Below, in pieces: positions 17,783-21,972 of a stretch of 21,972 nucleotides of DNA (position 1 is its first letter; each line of letters opens with the position of its first letter). This DNA is from Clostridiales bacterium UBA4698 (lineage in GTDB: Bacteria > Bacillota > Clostridia > TANB77 > UBA1234): NCBI GenBank assembly GCA_002404755.1, contig DHKI01000020.1, positions 1-21,972 of the forward strand. The letters run 5' to 3'. A model generated the notes under the pieces. That model saw nothing but the letters and a program-made list of their open reading frames with translations. It was not told the DNA's origin and ran no database searches. The translations under genes and the position numbers were made by a program.

Positions 17783-17899
17783 AAAAATGTGAAACAAATT
17801 TGAGAAAAAGCATAAAAAAAGTTTCACATTTTTAAAAATTGTGATACAATAAAAATGTGAAACAAAATTAAATAAATTAAACAAAAATGTTTCACATTT
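17783..17899. repeat. Four alternating copies of GTTTCACATTT before the Fic gene
   Basis: Copies lie at 17783-17795 (inverted), 17821-17833 (direct), 17851-17863 (inverted) and 17889-17899 (direct). Copies of 11-13 bp match exactly. They flank and overlap the Fic promoter, and the last ends just before the AAGGAGG site. They look like operators, or two potential hairpins. Confidence 0.85.
17822..17850 (+). promoter_or_regulatory. Probable Fic gene promoter (TTTCAC-17-TACAAT)
   Basis: The -35 box TTTCAC lies within the second GTTTCACAT copy, and the -10 box TACAAT (17845-17850) is 17 bp on, preceded by TGA. The predicted start near 17857 would begin the mRNA inside the third copy. Confidence 0.6.
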
Positions 17900-17914
17900 A
17901 TAAGGAGGAAAATC

Positions 17915-18847
17915 ATGGAAGAAAAAATTGAAATTATAAATCTTCTTCAAAGTAGGCAGGTTCTTGAACATGAATTACAATCACTTGTATATGGAACAGT
18001 AGAAATAAGAGAAAATGAGTCTAATAAATATATATATGTGCATTATAGAGAAGATGGAGTAGCTTTAACAAAATATGTTGGAGAATATTCTGATGAATTA
18101 TATAATTTAGTATTAAATAATAGCATTAAAGCAAAACAATTGAAAAAGCAAATAAGAGAGATAACAAAAAAACTAAAACAATTAAATTATACAGAAGAAG
18201 AATTGTCAGAAAAAGTACAACAAAATATAGACTTTGCAAAAAGGCATTTAGTAGATACAATATATAAACAAGCCATATTAGAAGGTGTTGCAACTACATT
18301 TGCAGATACAGAAAGTATTATTGAAGGTGGAAAAGTAAATAATATGACATCTGAGGATATACTAAAAATAGTAAATCTGAAACATGCTTGGGAATTTATA
18401 TTAAATAAAAATGTTATTTTAAGCGATACAAACTTTGCATTATTATGCGAAATAAATAAAATGGTAGAAGAAGGATTTTATTATACAGCAGGTAAAGTAA
18501 GAAATACACCAGTAACAATAGGTGGAACAACATGGAAACCAGATTTGCCTATTGAAAGTGTAATAAAAGAAGAATTAGAAGAAATTTTTAATAAGGAATT
18601 GGATGATGTAGACAGAGCAATCGAACTTTTATTATACACAATGAAAAAACAAGTATTTATAGATGGAAATAAGAGAACAGCAGTAATTTATAGTAATCAT
18701 TATTTGATTTCAAAAGGAAAAGGTATTATAGCGATTCCAGCAGAGCTAACAGAAGAATTTAAGGACTTACTTATTCCGTATTATGAAGGAAAAGATGAAA
18801 AACAGATAAAGAAGTTTATTAAAGAAAAATGTTACATGAGTATATAG
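17915..18847 (+). CDS. Fic/Doc family protein lacking the catalytic histidine
   Basis: A 310-aa protein. Fic enzymes transfer AMP or a phosphate to target proteins. Residues 60-105 are a charged helical or coiled-coil segment; ESIIEGG at 133-139 resembles the inhibitory (S/T)xxxE(G/N) helix; then come the Fic core (YTAGKVRN at 190-197) and the Fic loop QVFIDGNKRTA at 246-256. The canonical loop is HxFx(D/E)GNGRxxR. Here the base His is Gln246, the second Gly of GNG is Lys253 as in Doc (NKRTA), and the last Arg is missing. Classical AMPylation is therefore doubtful. I recall related Clostridia proteins with the same change, so it may be a lineage feature and not decay. The start is set by AAGGAGG at 17902-17908. 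An AbiEi-like gene follows. Confidence 0.85.
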   Translation: MEEKIEIINLLQSRQVLEHELQSLVYGTVEIRENESNKYIYVHYREDGVALTKYVGEYSDELYNLVLNNSIKAKQLKKQIREITKKLKQLNYTEEELSEKVQQNIDFAKRHLVDTIYKQAILEGVATTFADTESIIEGGKVNNMTSEDILKIVNLKHAWEFILNKNVILSDTNFALLCEINKMVEEGFYYTAGKVRNTPVTIGGTTWKPDLPIESVIKEELEEIFNKELDDVDRAIELLLYTMKKQVFIDGNKRTAVIYSNHYLISKGKGIIAIPAELTEEFKDLLIPYYEGKDEKQIKKFIKEKCYMSI

Positions 18848-18923
18848 AAAAAATGCCCAAAAGAAATAGTATTTAGTGTACTGTACAAAAGCATAAGAAA
18901 ATAAATTTTGTTTAGTGGAACAA

Positions 18924-18964
18924 CACAAACATCGGCTTTTGATTGATGAAAGCCGATGTTTGTG
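18924..18964. repeat. Inverted repeat IR1, 16-bp arms
   Basis: CACAAACATCGGCTTT and AAAGCCGATGTTTGTG flank a 9-nt loop holding TTGATG. It is homologous to IR2 at 19077-19109, but the equivalent -10 position reads TAAAGG. No T-run follows, so it is more likely an old operator-promoter than a terminator. Confidence 0.75.
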
Positions 18965-19009
18965 CTTAAAGGTACAACAGAAGTTAAGAAGTATACTTTT
19001 TATCAAAAT

Positions 19010-19035
19010 CCGCCAACTCCTACGCACACCGCATA
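19010..19035 (+). repeat. 26-bp flanking direct repeat, left copy
   Basis: CCGCCAACTCCTACGCACAC begins the repeat. It matches 19930-19955 at 24 of 26 positions, with weaker similarity further upstream. The two copies flank the AbiEi gene and the toxin remnant. Confidence 0.8.
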
Positions 19036-19076
19036 AAAACAAGCCCAAATGGTTATACTAAATAAAAAGTAACACG

Positions 19077-19121
19077 AATGTCGGCTTTTGCTTGACTAAA
19101 GCCGACATTTATGCTTATAAT
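19077..19121 (+). promoter_or_regulatory. AbiEi promoter with inverted repeat IR2 around the -35 box
   Basis: TTGACT (19092-19097), 18 bp, TATAAT (19116-19121) preceded by TGC. The -35 box is the loop of an inverted repeat with 12-bp arms AATGTCGGCTTT and AAAGCCGACATT (19077-19109). AbiEi antitoxins are known to repress their own promoters through inverted repeats, so IR2 is a likely operator (inference). Confidence 0.75.
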
Positions 19122-19137
19122 AAAGAGGGGGAGAAAA

Positions 19138-19677
19138 ATGGTATACTATTATAAAGAGTTGGTAGAGAACGGATTGAGTAGGTATCAAATAGAAAGAAAA
19201 GTTACTGATAAAAAATTATATAAAATTGAGACAGGAATTTATTCTGATGAGGAATTTCCAAGCGAGTTGGCGGTGATAGCAAAGAAATATCCTAAAGCAA
19301 TATTAACTTTGAACAGTGCTTTTTTCTATTATGGATTAACCGATAAAATACCGGATTATTATTATTTAGCGACAGATAAAAAAGCTAGAAAAATAGGAAA
19401 TGAATCAGTAAAACAAATTTATACCAAAACGGAATTACTGAATATAGGATTAGCAAAAATGAAAATTGAAGATACGGAAGTTAATATATATGATAAAGAA
19501 AGGATGTTGATTGAACTTGTAAGGTATAAATCGAAATTACCTTATGAACTATATAAAGAGGTTTTGAATAATTATCGAAAAATAAAGGACCAATTAAATT
19601 TTATTGAATTGTATAAATATGCTCAGAACTTTAATAAATCATATATATTGCAAACTATTGAAACGGAGGTAATGTAG
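19138..19677 (+). CDS. AbiEi-like antitoxin / transcriptional regulator
   Basis: The 179-aa product has an N-terminal winged-helix-like region (YYKELVENGLSRYQIERKVT, then LYKIETGIY) followed by the AbiEi pattern AVIAKKYPKAILTLNSAFFY with GLTD, and a C-terminal region with YDKERMLIELVRYKSKLPYE. This matches the COG5340/AbiEi type of regulators from type IV abortive-infection systems, where AbiEi represses the operon and counters the nucleotidyltransferase toxin AbiEii. ATG 19138 is chosen because GAGGGGGAG lies just upstream; an in-frame ATG at 19111 lies upstream of the -10 box. The stop overlaps by 1 nt a GTG that opens the remnant at 19677, the layout expected of abiEi-abiEii. With that toxin apparently lost, it may now serve the neighbouring Fic protein, or only regulate. 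Confidence 0.8.
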   Translation: MVYYYKELVENGLSRYQIERKVTDKKLYKIETGIYSDEEFPSELAVIAKKYPKAILTLNSAFFYYGLTDKIPDYYYLATDKKARKIGNESVKQIYTKTELLNIGLAKMKIEDTEVNIYDKERMLIELVRYKSKLPYELYKEVLNNYRKIKDQLNFIELYKYAQNFNKSYILQTIETEVM

Positions 19678-19874
19678 TGAATAGTGTATAAAAAGAGATT
19701 TTAATATTTGATACCGATGTTAAAATTCATACCAAAGAAGAAATTTCAAGTATTATAGATATGGTTTTAAGTGATAAGATGTTTATAAAAAATTTGTCTA
19801 ACAATAATAATTGGACAGGACAAAATATACCAGACATATTAAAATCAATAAAAGAATATATTGCAGAGCTATAA
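19677..19874 (+). pseudogene. Possible AbiEii-type toxin remnant
   Basis: A GTG overlapping the abiEi stop opens a frame that hits TAA at codon 5 (19689-19691). The same frame then stays open for 60 codons (KEILIFDTDVKIHTKEEISS, SIIDMVLSDK, NNWTGQNIPDILKSIKEYIA, EL) to TAA at 19872-19874. AbiEii toxins are usually 250-300 aa. Here only what resembles a C-terminal helical tail remains, and the nucleotidyltransferase GS...D motifs are absent. Position and frame suggest an internally deleted toxin gene. The sequence alone does not prove the family, and it could be a short unrelated ORF. Confidence 0.45.
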
Positions 19875-19929
19875 AAAGTGCAACATTTAATTCGATAGAA
19901 AAGAATTGAAAAAATATTTTTTGCCAAAC

Positions 19930-19955
19930 CCGCCAACTCTTACGCACACCACATA
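19930..19955 (+). repeat. 26-bp flanking direct repeat, right copy
   Basis: CCGCCAACTCTTACGCACAC begins the repeat; it matches 19010-19035 at 24 of 26 positions. It closes the AbiE cassette. In the rest of the 683-bp gap 19678-20360 I see only the toxin remnant, a terminator, a promoter module and tandem repeats. Confidence 0.8.
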
Positions 19956-19995
19956 CTGCAAGTGCAAAATTAAGTTAATAATCGAAATGTTACGA

Positions 19996-20035
19996 AAATA
20001 TTACAAGCATGTTACGTTGCTTGTAATATTTTTTT
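19996..20035 (+). terminator. Terminator downstream of the AbiE cassette (start of module B)
   Basis: A perfect 14-bp stem, AAATATTACAAGCA and TGCTTGTAATATTT, has an 8-nt loop and a T-run. It is homologous to the prfA terminator at 7094-7133. Confidence 0.85.
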
Positions 20036-20152
20036 AACCCAAATTTAACAATGCATAAAAATGCAAAATTTTAAAAGTAGGAGTTTGTATTTCCGTAAAA
20101 AGAAGTTTGATAGAAGATTTCTAAACGCACGTGTATGCACGGTTTCAAGGAC
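20036..20152 (+). promoter_or_regulatory. Conserved upstream block B
   Basis: This is the counterpart of 7134-7250. GAGTTTGTATTTCCGTAA (20081-20098) matches GAGTGCGTACTTCCGTAA of block A in order, and both have a small dyad with a loop ending in ATG further on (here CGTG/CACG). The spacing from terminator to TTCCGTAA (60 bp) and from there to the -35 box (62 bp) equals that of block A. Confidence 0.45.
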
Positions 20153-20181
20153 TAGACACAAAAAAATTATATATTTATAAT
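20153..20181 (+). promoter_or_regulatory. Promoter of the FxLYD-like gene and probably the next surface gene (TAGACA-17-TATAAT)
   Basis: TAGACA at 20153 and TATAAT at 20176 are 17 bp apart. A leader of about 170 nt, which contains four tandem repeats, separates it from the ATG at 20361. Confidence 0.65.
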
Positions 20182-20237
20182 AAAAACAAAGTGAGCTAAA
20201 AGATAAGCAGTAAGTTGGCTTATGAAGATTAAAAAAC

Positions 20238-20343
20238 AAGTGGCAGAGCATGTTGAACCCCACGAATGGCAGAGTATGTGTGAACTTAACAAGTGGCAAA
20301 GCATGTTGAACTCAGCAAGTGGCAAAGTGTGTTAACCCTCACG
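20238..20343 (+). repeat. Four imperfect 26-bp tandem repeats in a leader
   Basis: Units start at 20238, 20265, 20291 and 20317, with consensus AAGTGGCAAAGCATGTTGAA plus CYCA. They abut each other without spacers. The 26-bp period is not a codon multiple, so they are not a coding repeat. They end just before the AAAGGA ribosome binding site. Confidence 0.82.
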
Positions 20344-20360
20344 AAGAAAGGAATGAGCAT

Positions 20361-20813
20361 ATGAAAAAATCACAAAAGATAATTTTAGCAGTTTGTTTAG
20401 CTGTAAGCGTAATTGCAATCGTAGCAATTGTATGTATTTTAGCAAGAAGGCCAAAGCCAATTGAAGATAACATTGGTGGAAATGTTAATAACTCGGGCGA
20501 TTTAGTTACATCATCTGGAGATGAGATGTACTTGAACGTCACAAAAAAAGTTGGAGATATAGAGATAAGCGATATAAAGATAACATTAGTTGAGAAGAAC
20601 AATTGCAGAATTGAGGCGAGAGTTAAAAACACTGGAGATAAGTTCTTGGAAGCAACTAATCTAGAAATAAAAGCAATCGATGACGAAGGTGCAGACGAAA
20701 TATTTGGAGGCTTAGTAACAGCCCTTGCACCACAAGAAGAGAGCATGTTTGTAACATATGTGCTATCAGATATAAGAGACGCACATGATGTTGAAATAAC
20801 GGCGATAGAGTAG
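20361..20813 (+). CDS. Small membrane-anchored FxLYD-like protein
   Basis: The 150-aa product has a short positive N-terminus (MKKSQK) and one hydrophobic helix at 7-28 (IILAVCLAVSVIAIVAIVCI). A polar linker follows, then a beta-sandwich-like domain at about 55-149 (GDIEISDIKITLVEKNNCRI, EARVKNTGDKFLEATNLEIK, AIDDEG, APQEESMFVTYV). This pattern of a weakly conserved domain with N-x-G-D and a Phe late in the strand resembles the FxLYD family of extracytoplasmic proteins of unknown function. ATG 20361 is chosen over the in-frame 20319 ATG because GAAAGGA lies 8 bp upstream and the membrane anchor starts there. It is followed after 79 bp, without a terminator, by a surface protein gene, so the two are probably co-transcribed. 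Confidence 0.75.
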   Translation: MKKSQKIILAVCLAVSVIAIVAIVCILARRPKPIEDNIGGNVNNSGDLVTSSGDEMYLNVTKKVGDIEISDIKITLVEKNNCRIEARVKNTGDKFLEATNLEIKAIDDEGADEIFGGLVTALAPQEESMFVTYVLSDIRDAHDVEITAIE

Positions 20814-20892
20814 AAGGAAAAGAAATAGTATAAAAATTTAATGTAAGGAAATTAGCAAGTTAATAAAAATCAAATTGAAATGGGATGGTGTT

Positions 20893-21972
20893 ATGATGTT
20901 AGAAAATCTAAAGAATAACAAAGGAGTAATAAAATTAATAATGATGTTTATGCTGGTAACACTCTTTATGATGCTATCTCAAATTTCATACGCAGCAGCG
21001 AGTGATATGATAACTGAATGGAACGTATCTGGTGACGCAGGATTAACAATCAAATTGCCAGCAGAATCATATGGTGGAACAAGTGTAAATATCAAGGTTA
21101 ATTGGGGCGACGGAACAGCCACTCAAACTTATAGAAGTGATTTTCCAACACATACGTATTCGAAAGCTGGAGTATATGAGATAACAGTAAGCGGAACATG
21201 TCCAAAGTGGGGATATGCAAGTACAAGTTCTGAGTCAGAAACATCAAATAGTGATTATTATACATATACACAATATTTAGCAAAGGTAAAACAGTTTGGT
21301 GAATTAGGAGCACAACAATACGGATTTGCAGGATGTAAAAATTTAACAGAGGTATCAGGCGGAAATTTAGTAACAAGCAAAACATTTGAAAAGATAACCA
21401 ATATGGCGTGTATGTTTTCAAATTGCGGTGGCTTGACAACTTTGGATGTAAGTAACTTTGATACGTCAAATGTAACAACAATGAGATGGATGTTTGAACG
21501 TTGCAGTGGCTTGACAACTTTGGATGTAAGTAACTTTGATACGTCAAAAGTAACAGATATGGGAGAGATGTTTGCTGATTGCAGTGGCTTAACAACTTTG
21601 GATGTAAGCAACTTTGACACATCAAATGTGGAGGGAAATGCTTATAAAGATTCATATCATAGTGTTTCTGGTATGCTTGGCATGTTTAGAGGATGCTCAA
21701 ATTTGACTAGTTTGGACGTAAGCAAATTTAATACATCGAAAGTAAAAGACATGTTCCAAATGTTTTTTGCTTGTTCAAATTTAAAAGAATTGAATCTAAG
21801 CAACTTTGATACGTCAAATGTAACAAGTATGGAATATATGTTTTTGGGATGTAGTGGTTTGACAAGTTTGGATGTGAGCAACTTTGATACATCAAATGTA
21901 ACAGATATGGGGTCCATGTTTTCTGTATGCAGTAGTTTGACAGCTTTGAATGTAAGCAACTTTGACACATCT
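20893..21972 (+). CDS. BspA-like (DUF285 repeat) surface protein, 3' end missing
   Basis: Open to the window end; 360 residues are visible. A signal peptide (MMLENLKNNKGVIKLIMMFM and on to SYAAA, cut near residue 37) leads into ITEWNVSGDAG, a PKD-like domain (VNWGDGT...FPTHTYSKAGVYEI), the conserved connector QYLAKVKQFGEL...YGFAGC, and then 26-aa repeats from KITNMACMF. This is the same module order as in the 2538-aa protein and in the protein at 1-5640. The start is at two tandem ATG codons (20893, 20896), preceded by only a weak GGGATGG-like site. The last 96 bases match the first 96 bases of the window except for three positions near the end. Its likely role is secreted surface binding, by family. 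Confidence 0.88.
   Translation, partial: MMLENLKNNKGVIKLIMMFMLVTLFMMLSQISYAAASDMITEWNVSGDAGLTIKLPAESYGGTSVNIKVNWGDGTATQTYRSDFPTHTYSKAGVYEITVSGTCPKWGYASTSSESETSNSDYYTYTQYLAKVKQFGELGAQQYGFAGCKNLTEVSGGNLVTSKTFEKITNMACMFSNCGGLTTLDVSNFDTSNVTTMRWMFERCSGLTTLDVSNFDTSKVTDMGEMFADCSGLTTLDVSNFDTSNVEGNAYKDSYHSVSGMLGMFRGCSNLTSLDVSKFNTSKVKDMFQMFFACSNLKELNLSNFDTSNVTSMEYMFLGCSGLTSLDVSNFDTSNVTDMGSMFSVCSSLTALNVSNFDTS
21391..21972 (+). repeat. DUF285 repeat tract at the window's 3' edge
   Basis: About seven 26-aa units, one with an insertion (EGNAYKDSYHSVSG). Three successive units share GGCTTGACAACTTTGGATGT almost unchanged, pointing to recent unit duplication. Confidence 0.85.

Noticed and set aside
18924..18964. 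Terminator of the Fic gene
   Set aside because: The stem is strong but no T-run follows, and its homologue IR2 surrounds a promoter -35 box.
20238..20343. CRISPR array
   Set aside because: The 26-bp units touch each other with no spacers, number only four, and have no cas genes nearby.

Overview
The window looks like chromosomal DNA from a low-GC Gram-positive bacterium. It is most likely an uncultured, gut-type member of the Clostridia (Bacillota). The reasons are AT-rich codon use, strong AGGAGG-type ribosome binding sites, consensus TTGACA/TATAAT promoters, hairpin-plus-T terminators, and very large secreted proteins built from 26-residue BspA/DUF285 repeats. Tryptophan is TGG and no real gene reads through TGA, so the code is the standard bacterial one, not that of Mycoplasma. 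I cannot name a species.

Layout. (1) 1-5640: the 3' part of a giant surface protein gene, with three tracts of 26-aa repeats separated by Ig-like and PKD-like modules. (2) 5954-7012: prfA (peptide chain release factor 1), the only clear housekeeping gene, flanked by strong terminators. (3) 7315-14931: a complete 2538-aa secreted multidomain protein with a Cys-rich N-terminal motif, one PKD plus repeat module, many Ig/FN3-like domains, a beta-helix-like stretch, and a C-terminal block of about 240 residues rich in DnaJ-type CxxCxGxG motifs. (4) 15096-15757: a hicA-hicB toxin-antitoxin operon in which the toxin is broken by a single-base frameshift. (5) 15948-17180: a YibE/F-like membrane protein. 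(6) 17285-17716, minus strand: a solitary hicB. (7) 17915-19874: a Fic/Doc-like protein, an AbiEi-like antitoxin, and what looks like the remnant of an AbiEii-type toxin. (8) 20361-20813: a small membrane-anchored FxLYD-like protein, followed by (9) 20893-21972: the 5' part of another BspA-like surface protein.

Two themes link the genes. First, surface display: three large repeat proteins share the same building blocks. Two of the transcription units start from related terminator-leader-promoter modules with identical internal spacing (7094-7278 and 19996-20181). Second, an eroding defence or toxin-antitoxin island (15.0-19.9 kb): antitoxin-like genes are intact, the cognate toxins are frameshifted, deleted or lack a key catalytic residue, and the control regions carry striking palindromes. 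Both hic promoters hold a perfect 17-bp palindrome that exactly fills the -35/-10 spacer.

The two ends of the window share 83 identical bases inside the repeat tracts. The edges may therefore be assembly breaks in a repeat, and the order of the outer surface genes should be treated with care.
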